Origin: Planoprotostelium fungivorum
Taxonomy: Eukaryota; Evosea; Variosea; Cavosteliida; Cavosteliaceae
Assembly: GCA_003024175.1 (NCBI GenBank)
Contig: MDYQ01000093.1
Location: 1 to 64,000, forward strand
Reading direction: 5' to 3'
Length of the DNA: 64,000 nucleotides
Position numbers and translations under genes: made by a program. Each line of letters opens with the position of its first letter. Within the stretch, counting starts at the first letter, position 1. This document shows, one piece after another, positions 22,672-33,291 of this stretch. Under the pieces are notes generated by a model. The model did no database searches. It was not told the DNA's origin and saw nothing but the letters and a program-made list of their open reading frames with translations.

Positions 22672-24060
22672 TTACGAGTGAATCGTCTCGAATCCATGTG
22701 GTTCCTCGAATCTTCTCAATCCGGCCTCCCTAGCCACCTTCATAATATAATCAATCTCCTCTCGTTTGACTCCTCGATTGATCTCTCCGTATCTCTCATG
22801 TGTTGTCCCATCTCTCTTCACATCTTCTTTCCCCACATTCGCTTGAGGAAAATACTGATACATGTCACATGGTCAATGTCCATCGTCTCTCACACCTGCT
22901 CCATGATATGGACGTACGTATCTGGATGCAACGCAGCCAACCACCTCCATATATGTCATCTCTCACACGCGGTGTCCTCATCAAATGTCTTCACATCGAT
23001 CTCATCTCACCTCATGATCTCCGCCCCTTCTTCTTCTCTTCCCGGCATCGCGAGGTGTCTGACGAGGAGTCCACTCTTGGCGATGCCTTCAGGAGAGAAC
23101 CTGAGAAAGCCCACTTGTCTGTGCATCTCCTTGATGGCTGCCTTGGCCGTCTCTGGATAATTCTCTGCCTTCAGAAATCTAGCAGATGATCTATTGCTCG
23201 TGTCAAGATGATGATGAGGATGCGACGACGTGATGATGATGTGCGGTGTCTCACTTATTGTCCCACAGTTTGAAATCAGGTAGATAGATGTCGACCAGTC
23301 CTTCCATCAGTCTCAAGCTCTCCGCACAGTCGTAAGCGCTGGTGTTATAGACGATGGGTAACTGTCGCTCCGTCATGCAGAGGAATACAGATGTCTCACC
23401 TCTAATCCCATCTCTCTCGCTTCTAATATGGCCAGGGCCACTTGTGGGGTGACATGTTCAGGCGTGACGAAATTAATGTTGTGACACGATGCTTCTTGCA
23501 GCTTCATCATCCATGTTGCCAGCTCTCGTGGCGTCATGTTGTATCCTCTCACCTGCAAATTCTTTAGAGGTCGAGATGATGGACTTCTCACCTTGTGGGA
23601 GATGTCCCAGTTCTGACAGAAGACACAGCGGAGGTTACAGCCACTAAAGAAGACGGTTCCAGAGCCGTTGGTCCCTTGTATACTCGCTTCTTCTCCAAAA
23701 TGGGGTGCCACGACATCGACCACAACTGCGTGATGGTCAGTGGTGATGTCGATGTCTGTGAGAGAACACCGTCTGATCCGATCATGCATTGTCCCTTCTT
23801 CTCGTGACGATTGACCCCACAGTTTCGAGGACACATTCGGCAGTCGAGAAGCGCGGCTTCAGCTTGTTCCTTCTTCTTCCGTGATTGACTCGAATTCAAA
23901 CGGAGATACCTGATAGACATCAGGGATAGCGATGCGTGCAGCTGACATGCCTGGGTAGATAATCTTCAACAAGAAAAGGGGGACCTAAGTGAAGAGATCG
24001 CTTGGGCGTATAGACATTGCATCTCTTTGTGACACGAAAGAGCTTGGTTGATAGCATCAT
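22672..24060 (-). CDS. PflX-like radical-SAM protein (COG1313 family), probable mitochondrial presequence
   Basis: Radical S-adenosylmethionine enzyme related to pyruvate-formate-lyase activases. The N-terminus MMLSTKLFRVTKRCNVYTPK, then RSLHLG, is basic, lacks acids and looks like a mitochondrial targeting peptide. IPDVYQKKEQAEAALLDCRM and CPRNCGVNRHEKKGQC follow (Cys cluster typical of PflX), then HFGEEASIQGT and FFSGCNLRCVFCQNWDIS, the CxxxCxxC cluster-binding site. Later segments NFVTPEHVTPQVALAILEAR, GLVDIYLPDFKLWDN and GFLRFSPEGIAKSG complete the barrel; it ends FEEPHGFETIHS. About 360 residues, eight exons. The substrate of this family is unknown. A shorter protein from ATG 23920 is possible but lacks a sensible splice frame. 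Confidence 0.87.
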
Positions 24061-24140
24061 GTTTGGGATGTGGCCAGATGCGAAATTGAATCCAGGTCTA
24101 CAAACACGTGACACAACAAAGTCGAGGACATCAGAAGATC

Positions 24141-24633
24141 ATGGTGACGCCACAGACCAATGCAACAAACACCCGTGTCATCAAAGAACCACTGCTTCTC
24201 ATATCACCCATCTTGTCGTGTGTCCTCGTCAGCATGAGTTCAACCTTTAGTGCAGATGTTCTGAGGAGATATACGTGGCTAAGACCTATACCTTCTATCG
24301 CACTCGGCGCTAATGTCTTATGGGGGTGAGTAGCTGTGAATGTTTCCTCTGACATCGAACAGAATACAGATATTATCAGGAAATAGAATTACAGAAGATG
24401 ATAGAGTAGGGAAAGCGGCCAGCTTGTGCCTTGGTGCCTGGGGTGTAAGTGTCACAATCATACGTCTATGTATGATGATCGACTCACGTGCTTCACAGGT
24501 GACACAATTACTTGCACCGAAAGTCACTTATCGAAAGAGATTGAGAGGTGGTCCACGTAACATAATGATCGGCGTTTTAAATTGGAGCCTGGCGGCGACC
24601 CATGGGAGAAGAAGAAAAGTCTACAGCCATTGA
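24141..24633 (+). CDS. small membrane protein, about 115 residues, uncharacterised
   Basis: Not recognised. Three exons: MVTPQTNATNTRVIKEPLLL through PIPSIALGANVLW; DDRVGKAASLCLGAWG; VTQLLAPKVTYRKRLRGGPR through HGRRRKVYSH. The junctions (GTGAG donor at 24331, GTAAGT donor near 24449) keep one frame. Two hydrophobic segments (LLLISPILSCVLVSM and ASLCLGAWGVTQLL) and a strongly basic C-terminus suggest a small membrane protein with a positively charged inside tail, perhaps mitochondrial. It is divergent to the radical-SAM gene, with starts 80 bp apart. Confidence 0.55.
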
Positions 24634-24879
24634 AACTGGACATTTCACCTCTCACAAGAAACAAGATCGTCAACACATGAACGTAGCTTGACATGCGCGT
24701 GTGGTGATCAGAATTATTAATCATGTAATAAATGCGATCACAACTCGCCTGCGGGGGGTTGGGTACGACGTTGGCCATAGTCCTTGCGGCGTTTTCGTAC
24801 GGTGGCAGAGAGGTCTATAGACACCTCTCTTAACGAGACAGACACATGATCTAGCGACCTCAGTCATATCACTTTTTAT

Positions 24880-25208
24880 TTACGGAAGCGAGTTGTATTC
24901 TTTACGGTGTTGCCACCACCTGTACACAGCATGGATGGCGTAAGCTGCGATTGCAATAGTAGCTCCTCCGGTGAGTGTAATGGCTCCAGCGAGATTTGTG
25001 CTGGCTGAGGCTTTTTCTTCGTCTGTTGACTGCTCGTTTGACTGCACCGCATTTTGGAGGAGTCCTGCAGAGACGTTGATGGTGTACCACCGACGTCTCG
25101 AAAACCGAGAGGCCAAGCGTTTGGTCCGAGCGTATACAATTACCTTTTATAGTAGAGTTTTGAGGTGGTAATGACCGGCGACGGGATAAATTGGACAAGA
25201 TCTGTCAT
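24880..25208 (-). CDS. small single-span membrane protein, about 95 residues
   Basis: Not recognised. Two exons give MTDLVQFIPSPVITTSKLYY and KRRRWYTINVSAGLLQNAVQ, a charged middle (EQSTDEEKASAS), a hydrophobic span LAGAITLTGGATIAIAAYAI and the end HAVYRWWQHRKEYNSLP. Topology would be N-terminus out or in the intermembrane space. The region 5' of it (25300-25620) has three similar units that look like upstream exons. Start choice is tentative. Confidence 0.5.
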
Positions 25209-25748
25209 GGGGTTAAAAAATGTAATCATGCACCAACATCTATAAAGACAGGCGTCTAGTTTTTGGAAGAGGCGTATATCAATTAATACCTTGTAGATGG
25301 CATGGAATGTTTTCCACTGCGATGTCCTACCCCTTAGCGAAACGAAAATACGGACTCAAAACCTGAAATGAACCTCAATAAAAACGAAGATGGAGCGACG
25401 TTGGGTCGTGCGGGTAGTCACATAGAGAAATGCTCGAAGGGTCCTCTTCAAATGGTGGAATACGGACACAAGACCTGGAATAGAGTCAGAATGAGAAAGA
25501 TATGAACCGACGTTGGCGTGGCGTCGTTACCTGTGGACGTTCGAGACGAAGTCTAAGAAGAGACGGCGCGATACGGACCGAAGACCTGAAGAAATAAGTC
25601 AGATTGAACATGGATCAATACGATGAAAACAGAACCGTTCTGTTTGTGTTGAACACATATTTGAAGTCGAAGACAACACGATCATGAGCCTGGCGTCATC
25701 ATCCAAGATGGACGATCTTTTATACATCACAATTTTAAGGTCGATACA
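25209..25748. other. non-coding stretch with three diverged tandem units
   Basis: 540 bp upstream of the small membrane protein gene on the minus strand. Apart from the three units annotated at 25300-25620 I see no gene. The right end is the 3' flank of the multi-pass receptor-like gene. Confidence 0.45.
25300..25620 (-). repeat. three imperfect tandem units resembling exon plus intron
   Basis: On the minus strand each unit starts after a polypyrimidine tract ending in CAG, with GTCTTCGGTCCGTAT (about 25589-25575), GTCTTGTGTCCGTATT (about 25468-25453) and GTTTTGAGTCCGTATT (about 25362-25347). Unit spacing is about 105-120 bp. The conserved part translates as V-[FL]-x-P-Y before a stop, so a coding role is doubtful; 5'UTR exons of the next gene or alternative terminal exons fit better. 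Confidence 0.6.
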
Positions 25749-27361
25749 TTATACAGTGGCTTGAAGTTCTGAGTCTTGAGGCGATAGAGTTGGCGACGGT
25801 GGAGCTACATCGGCCGATGATGGAACAGCGAGCTCTGCCGAGTTCGCCTTCAGCTCCACGTCCACCCGAGCCATAGTGTCACTTCTTCCGGTGCTCTTCG
25901 ATCCCGTCGATTGTAAGAGACCTATAGACAGTGAGTCTGTGTGTGCAAGGCAATCTCTGTGTGTTCGAATAAAATGAAATAAAACCCACGTAAGGAGAGC
26001 CAGTAACGGAAGCGACGGAGAGGCATGTGGATCTCCAAGATGATGAATGAGATGAGAAGTCGCATGATGTGCGTCCACCAGTCTCTCGCCAGTTGAGACT
26101 CTGCGGGATCTCTACCGGCAGCACGGGTCAACGAGTTCACGATGACGATCATGGCAAAGTTTGTGAATTGTAAGAAGAGAACAGCAATCAACTTGAATGT
26201 CATCTGAGATTCCATCAGCTGATGGACGATGACATCACGATGCCTCACGTTTCTGATCTTCGTGGCCATCAGAGGCGGCATGACTCGACAGAGCTTGATG
26301 CCATAGATGGTGAAGCCCACGCTGTAAGCCAACCACAGAGTGGCAAAGAAGGTATATTCGAAGGTGAAGAAGATACGCCATGCAGATGCATAATGGATGA
26401 TGTGGATTCCAATGATCTGTCGCTTATTATCAGATCATGTTCGGGCGGTGTCTGTGATAACTCACTCTGGCGGTGAATACCAAGGAGGACAAAGCCGTGA
26501 CGAAGATGAAGATGAGCTTGAAACGTCTCAAGAAGGCCAAGCTGATGAGAACTTCTTCGATGGTGAGCTCTCCGTGGTAGTTGCTGTTGACCTTCTTCAT
26601 CATGTCCCTCTGACGAAGTGCCTTCATCGTCTTTTGATATAGCTCAGCCCTACAGGATTTAGATGGTGGACGATAGAGGACGGACGCACCAGTGGATGAG
26701 CATGCCGGTGAAGAGGATGATGTAAAGAAAGTCTACGAAGCAATAGAATCCGTGATAGACACCGAATGGCATGATACCGTATGTACCCCACCAGTCCAGA
26801 GAACACTTCAGAAAGATGACTGTCCACGTCAGGAGATGGAATGTGATGTGAGAGGAACTCACAGAAGCAGATGATACCATTAATACCCAGGGAGAATTTG
26901 ACGACTCTTCTGGCGTTGGGGATACCATTAGCCGACAGAGTCGATCGATGTTTGAATTCTAGGAACAGCCTCCAAAAGATGAGGGACATCAGGATAAATC
27001 CCAAAGAGGCACAGACTACTCGAAAGGCTGCGACGCCGTTCTCTTGGTCTTGTAATTTACCTACAGACGTCAGCTCTGCAGAGTCCATCTTCATCTCTCA
27101 CTGTGTGTGCAGAGATGTGTCAGCTTGGTTCCGTTGAATACGGGCGACAACCACCTGTTTGTCTTTTAGAACTTCTTCGCATGCAGACGATATGACTCAC
27201 GCTCCGAAGCACCTGCATGTGCCGTCAGTCTGACACTTTCCTTGTCCCTGGCAGTCTGTGCATGGGATCGTCTGCAGCTGACCCAAAGTTGGTACCAACA
27301 AGAAGAAGAGGACGATGAAGATGCTGCTTGCCATACTGGTGATACTATAGAATAGAGCCAT
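25749..27361 (-). CDS. multi-pass membrane protein with N-terminal Cys-rich (EGF-like) segment
   Basis: The N-terminus (MALFYSITSMASSIFIVLFF, or the internal Met at 27334) is a signal peptide, followed by TIPCTDCQGQGKCQTDGTCR with CFGAW, a small disulfide-rich module. Then seven to eight membrane spans: VCASLGFILMSLIFWRLFLE, VKFSLGINGIICFC, GVYHGFYCFVDFLYIILFTG, LIFIFVTALSSLVFTARV, FATLWLAYSVGFTIYGIKL, IAVLFLQFTNFAMIVIV and MRLLISFIILEIHMPL. The cytosolic tail is Ser/acid-rich and ends DSELQATV. The arrangement suggests a seven-span receptor, but I do not recognise the family. The last intron (25922-25989) begins with the same 14 bases as an intron of the Shk gene. Confidence 0.75.
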
Positions 27362-27647
27362 AGAGTGTTTCAATCTCGCCCGCGGGACTGGAAGACAATC
27401 CACCGTTCGCTTACCGCGATTTCACGTTCGTTAACGTGCCGATGAGATGGGCCGACGTCCAGGGCCCGGATCTCATTTTATGAGTACGGCCCAGGGCCAC
27501 TGACATCGGTGTCTATCTCACACTCCCGACACGAACCACGCCTTCTAAACGCGTTCACGCACATCCATTACCGCAAGAGTTTCATCAATTCTGAAATATA
27601 TTTCGCGAGAACGCTTCCAGAGAATACCCTCTTAAGCCCAAGATCTT

Positions 27648-30600
27648 TCATTTCCGACTACTCTCAGAGAGTAACATGTTTAGAGTCTGTCCCAGGGATT
27701 GCAGAGCTGCAGTGAAGACTGCGTGGGCGATCTGTGGTGCTTCCGTCTGCATCTTTTCCAGGTTCAAACGAGAGAGCTCGAAGACGGTGACGGGACCTTC
27801 AGCTTCCACGGAGAGAAGAACTGGTGAATGCAGGAACATGGCGTTGATTCCGACCCACGTTCCTGTGGGCGGTGTGAGATGATGAGATCAGATGATTGAT
27901 GATGAAAATGATGTGATGAACGAGAGAACGTGAGGATAGATCACCTTGCAATATCTTGTATGATCTCTCCTTCTGGCCGTCTAAGTCGGTTCTATATAAT
28001 CCCATCTCGCCCGATTTGATATAATACATGGAGTCCGGGGAGTCACCCGGTTTCAACAGAGTCTCTCCTCTAAAGATCATCAGACATCATGCACTCCCAT
28101 CTCTTCGATGTGACTCACAAGACCAATGTCCTCTTTGTGAAATATCGATTAGCCACACTGGATGCCTGCTCCTTCGTGCAGCCACCTTGAGGCACCAGAT
28201 TGGCCAGGAGAACATGGAAACTGGGGACATAGTCTTCTAACGGCATCTTGTCGATCTCTTCTGTGAGTTGAGTTCCCAAGTGTTTGACCTGAGATGCATG
28301 AGATAAAGAGTGTGAGATGTCGCTGATGGATCACCTTGGACTTGATGAGAATATTCTCGCACCATTCGAGAGCGAGATCAAGATTCTCATAGACTCTCGG
28401 CATTCCATCTTCTGTAAAGACACCTGTACATCATCATCATCATCATCCGATCTCATCCCAAGATGCATCATCTTAAAATCATTCCTCTTCTCACCTCTTC
28501 GCTGGAAGGTTCTCAACAAAGACCCCGTCATACCCGTAAAGATGGTCGTGACGCTGTGATGTGTGCACATCTGCACCACCTTCTTAAACGAAGCGCAGGC
28601 CGAGGAATCGACTCCTGGTACTCTCGAGAAGTCGATCAATAAATAGCGGATCTACGCTGCGTTTCAATTTTGTCTTGGACATCGTCATCATCATCTACCT
28701 TCTTCGAACGTTTCCTCTTATCTAAACCTTCTAATATGATCTTCATCTTGTCATTGATGTTGCGGATGTTGAAAGAGCTCCTCCTCTTGAGGTTCTCCGA
28801 TACCTGAAGAGACGATGATGATGATGATGTGATGATGAAGCGGTATACCTCTGGTGAGTCCATTTCGATCGTGCCGAGCTCAGTAGAGTCATTATCGATA
28901 CCTGGAAGGACATCATTTTTCATTTCGACCGCATTTTATTTCGATTTAATGTCACGAGATTGGGACGGCTCTTACCTCTGTATTGGCTCCCCCGCCCAAA
29001 GCCAAACTTGGATATAGAAGAGGCAAACTTTGAGAGTCCGCCTTTTCTTTCCTCCTTCTTCTCTGTCTCTTCCTTGAGCTGCTTTTTGATGTAACCGTGT
29101 ACGTCCACGGCCGAACCAAAGAAAATGTAATTTTGGAGTTGTAGAACGAGCATTTTTCCCTGATAATGTTGCAATATTTTGCGTTGGAAGTAAGGTCGCT
29201 GAACTTTCGATTGGATTTGTTCGCCTATCAAGATGTTACGTTACGTATACACTATGATGAGTATGGATGAGATGATGTGTTCTCATGGATGACTCGATGA
29301 TCACCTGTGAAGGAGCCTTTTATGGGTTTGATTCTGGCGTATTGTATGGCAAAGAAAACTGCTGAGATTCCAATTGAAATGGGCAGACCAGTGTTATTAC
29401 CAAAGATGATGATCGTCGCAGCTGTTCATCATCAGACATGACGTCATGATATCGCAAGATGAGAATATTGTAATTCAAATAGAATAAGATCTATTCGATA
29501 TCGATTCATATAGATGAAAATCACCTGTCGAGACTAACAGTGCGTATTCGAATTTAGGCAAGGACCAGAAGGGTAACACGAACCATCCCCACAATAAATT
29601 GAAACCGTTAAACAATAAAACTGTTCCAAAGAAGAACTTTGGAATGACATCCGTCAATGGAAATTCAAACAAGAAGACCGCCAGGTAGAAGAGTACGAGG
29701 AAAATTCCGAGCAAACGATTGCATCCCTGCTTGAACCCAACCGTAGTGAGGGCGATCGTGATCGATCCCGCGAATCCCACTGAAATTTCACGTTACGTAC
29801 GATCGTCTACAACGCTCACCGCTGAGGCCAGACGCGATGCTGCCCACTCCTGCCACGTACATCTCCCTCTTGCCGTCCATCGTTCGATTGATCTCGAATT
29901 CTAAACCGTTGATGATGATTGAAGTATTCAAGATGACCAGTAGAGCCATGGCAATGGTGTTCGTCGCTTGTCTCGGTATGAGATTCTGATCTTCGATGAG
30001 AAATCGTACGTTTGACGCCACGATAGACATCTTCCTCCTTCGTGCACGTGTTTCGATGTAGAAGAGAGAGTGGATGAGATAATTCTTCACCCATTGGATG
30101 TTCGTGAAGCTGAAGTGAGTCCAGATGCTGTAGAACGGCACCGCTTCCGTCGATTGAAAGATGAACCCCATGTCCTGCAGTTTCGACACGTCAGTCTTCG
30201 TTGCCAGAGCTACGATCCAGAAGAGGGTGAGAGGGATGAAGAGGAACGCGGGCATGAATAAAATGTGCTTCTTGAATCTCTCCAATACGAACAGACCGGA
30301 AGCAAGAGCGAAACCGATGCAGGCCAATAAAACTTTACGGTTGGTGATGAGTGACACGAAATCTTGGAAGTCGTCTAACGGCATGTCACTCATCATGGTG
30401 ATGCTGGGGGAGGGTCAGGAGTGGCTCGTTGTAGTGGGGGACTCACGCTCCCTTGAGGAGGAAGATGGAGATGGCAGAGAGGAATCCAGCCATGACTGGA
30501 TAAGGGATGTATTGGATGCAAACGATGGCATTCGTGTAGGCCATGATGATGTAAGCTGTCCCAAATCAATCTCCCGCCGTCCCAATTCTGACCCACCCAG

Positions 30601-32110
30601 ACCGATGAGTATGCTCGTGAGACTGATACAGAAGAGGAGGGTGGGTAAGATGACATCATCCGAGATCGCATGATCGGCGATGTCTTCGGCGATGAGAGAT
30701 AAGAACATGACGTTGGCAACCATGATTCCTACCACCGATTGGACGACTGCACTGAGTGCAGTCGCTGCCGCTTGGTTGATGGCATGCGTCACCACCATGA
30801 TCTTGATGGCTATGGGAAAATATTGGGCTGAATGGGTCAGACGGACTCATCGACTTGGAATGAGGTGTCGATCACGGTGTGGATCATCGCGATGTGATCG
30901 GACTTGATGTCGATCGTGGTGTAGACGGCAGATGACAACGATGACAGATCATGTGTGTTGATGATGTTCGGATGAGCGTGGATGATGTGGTGGTGATGGA
31001 CTCACCCAGTTTAGAATGTGTCGTGATGATGGATGCGTAAGATAGAGTGGACGGCAACACGATGAGAAACAAGATGAGAGCGGTGAGTGCGTTCACTGCG
31101 ATCATTCTGAACCACTCCTGATCCATCACGTCAGTATGACGTCATCACACGTAATCTGAGACCTTGTAGATGTTCTGCAGGGGTACTCGTTTCTCTTCAG
31201 ATATTCCGACGCCTTTCAAATCGATCGATACATAAGTGGGAGCGATGGGCTCCGTTTCACTGTCGTGGCCTGATGTCCGATCTACAATCGGTGTCCCACT
31301 ACGCATGTCCATCAGTCACGGTTCATCACCACCATCATCTTTGTGAACAAAGACAAGAAGACTCACGAGTTGTCTGATGGCTCCTCCTCATTCTTCTTTG
31401 TCTGTTCTTCATCACTGGATGCACCTTCATCATCGCTCGGTGAAATGTGCTGAACTCGTAGCTCTAAATCGGCCAGTTCATTCAACACCTGGACATCACG
31501 TCACGAACAGATCGACATCAGACGATTAACCCCAATGTGATGGTGTTTAGATGAGAGAGTAATGATCACCTCGAATTTACGGTTACCACGCTTAGTCTCT
31601 GGCGACATGGCTAAGACGGGAGATGCAAACTCCCATTTCTCTTTCATCTGTCGCGTATGGTCTGCCAATAAAGAGGAGAAAGAAGACTGTTGCATGATTC
31701 GGTCAGAATAAGAACAGTGGAGATGAAGGTGCTCACACTTCGTAATTCAGAAAGTGGAGGAATGCGTGGTGGAGGTGGTAGAGCGGGAGGATTTGGAACT
31801 GCTTCCTCTGACATCGGTAGATCTTCATCTAACATCACATTTTGCATCAGATCCATCGAATGTCGGCTCATCAAGGTGGTGCCTTGCTCCTCTCTTTCCC
31901 TCTTTTTTTTGGCAATCTCGACAAAATGGCGATTCCATTGGGGTGAGCTAATGATTTATCAGTTTGCGTGTCACGCTCTATAATGAAGAAGTCGAAAGGT
32001 TTGAACCAAATCGTTTGGTCGATGTATCGAAATGATCATTAGGCTCACTGCGGTTGAGGGCTAGCCACACGTCTGTTCTTTGGGGCTGTCGGTGTTGTAG
32101 GATGGCTCAT
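27648..32110 (-). CDS. SulP/SLC26-type anion transporter with STAS and cyclic-nucleotide-binding-like domains
   Basis: Membrane anion transporter. The cytosolic N-terminus (MSHPTTPTAPKNRRVASPQP, then a Lys/Glu-rich helix and a proline-rich stretch EEAVPNPPALPPPPRIPP) leads into about 12 spans, for example ALILFLIVLPSTLSYASI, VVGIMVANVMFLSLIAED, AYIIMAYTNAIVCIQYIPYP and VGFAGSITIALTTVG. Then a STAS domain (LQNYIFFGSAVDVHGYIKKQ, YLLIDFSRVPGVDSSACASF) and a cNMP-binding-like domain (GETLLKPGDSPDSMYYIKSG, GTWVGINAMFLHSP) end at SESSRK. SulP-STAS-cNMP architecture is known in fungal proteins such as yeast YGR125W. The first exon (ATG 32110) joins across a roughly 100-nt intron. Substrate unknown. 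More than 12 exons. Confidence 0.88.
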
Positions 32111-32460
32111 CGCTTTGCATGCCCCGCTAACTGCTGTCTTTGCTCAAGATGATGTGAAGTTAAAACTCCGATGTTCTGGGACAAAAGTGCGAGAAAAGCA
32201 TTTTTTGATAAGATTAGAGGACAACAGCTCACGTCAGCAGACACAGCGGCTCACGAGATTCAGTGGAACAAAATCCAATGCATCACCACGCGAAACTGTT
32301 CAGTCCTATTTGATCTTTCAGATAGCTTTTTATTGTCGAAGATTCTACCTCGCTTTGAAGCAGGAATTGCCCTCTAATCTGGTACGTCTTAAGAAGTACA
32401 GCGATGCATCGTGGTGTTGTGACATTTTTATTCCGTTACAAACATTATTACAGTGGCTAT
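32111..32460. other. region between the SulP gene start and the homeodomain gene 3' end
   Basis: Holds the SulP promoter and the homeodomain 3' flank (minus-strand AATAAA near 32431). A 178-codon plus-strand open frame (32115-32651) spans it but runs antisense through the homeodomain exon; no domain is recognisable in it. Confidence 0.45.
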
Positions 32461-32804
32461 TCACATGCTCTGGCCGATCATTCGCTTCCGATCGGTGCGT
32501 TGGCGTCTGTTTTGGAACCATATCTGTATCGATCGGACTGTCGTCTTCATCTCTTCTGCCAGCTCCCTCCTCTTCTTCATCGTCGGATATGGCTGCTGCT
32601 TGTACTCTCTCATCAATTGATCTCTCTGCTCGTATGAGAAGATCGTCTTGACTGGATGACATCAGAACCGACAGAGGAATTGCACCCCTCACCTTGGGCA
32701 CGGCTGGGAGCGAAGAAGAAAGTCCTACCCATGCAGCGCTTACCGCCTGTACTGCATACATCGAAGGGTGATTCACTGCTCGTGATCAATTGCGTGATGT
32801 TCAT
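32461..32804 (-). CDS. small homeodomain transcription factor
   Basis: Two exons (32804-32693 and 32651-32461) separated by a 41-nt GTGAG intron encode 100 residues: MNITQLITSSESPFDVCSTG, a short linker, then a homeodomain at about residues 36-95. It reads RAQVKTIFSYEQRDQLMREY, KQQPYPTMKKRRELAEEMKT and TVRSIQIWFQNRRQRTDRKR. Helix 3 keeps Trp48, Phe49, Asn51 and Arg53, the DNA-contact core. Almost nothing lies outside the DNA-binding domain, so it may act through partners or as a competitor. Start at 32804 is the first in-frame ATG; an internal ATG (MGRTFFF) is a possible alternative. It acts in the nucleus. Confidence 0.86.
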
Positions 32805-33291
32805 GTTCGGTGTGGATAAAGTCTGAGGGCTACCGCGTCAGAATCAATCTTGACACACAGTTGCCGCCTTTTATCGATACGAGAGTCTGATGGGTCACTC
32901 GTTCCTGGGAATCCCCTCAGCTTCTCTATGATTTCGACAAAGTATGACAGTCGAAACGAATTAAGCTTATTGGGTGTGAGATATAGTCTGAATACAGAAT
33001 GGCTGTCACTCTCTGTCGGTACATCAGTTACCCCCGCTGAGCCTTATCAGACCCGGATGCCACACGCCCGACATCATCTGTGTGGTAGCGTGCCTCCATT
33101 TTATGTGTCCTCACATCGGACTGACAGAATAAACGCCTCTGAAGTCATCTCCAGACGTATAATACCATAGGCTGATTTCTCTTGTCGATATAACATGACA
33201 CACTCGTTTGGGTTAAAATTTTCTACACCGAAACCAACGTACCTACGTAGGTTCGTAAAAGGAAACAGAGACATACAGACATGAAAGACGT
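32805..33291. other. intergenic region upstream of the homeodomain gene
   Basis: About 490 bp between the homeodomain start and the 3' end of the LRR receptor kinase gene, both on the minus strand. Presumably the homeobox promoter. No gene, repeat or clear motif seen. Confidence 0.45.

Noticed and set aside
24524-24778. Possible minus-strand gene starting MANVVPNPPQAS.
   Set aside because: Overlaps exon 3 of a better-supported plus-strand three-exon gene; no splice path gave a sensible protein.
32115-32651. 178-codon plus-strand open frame.
   Set aside because: Runs antisense through the homeodomain exon and the homeobox 3' flank; no recognisable domain or splice partner.
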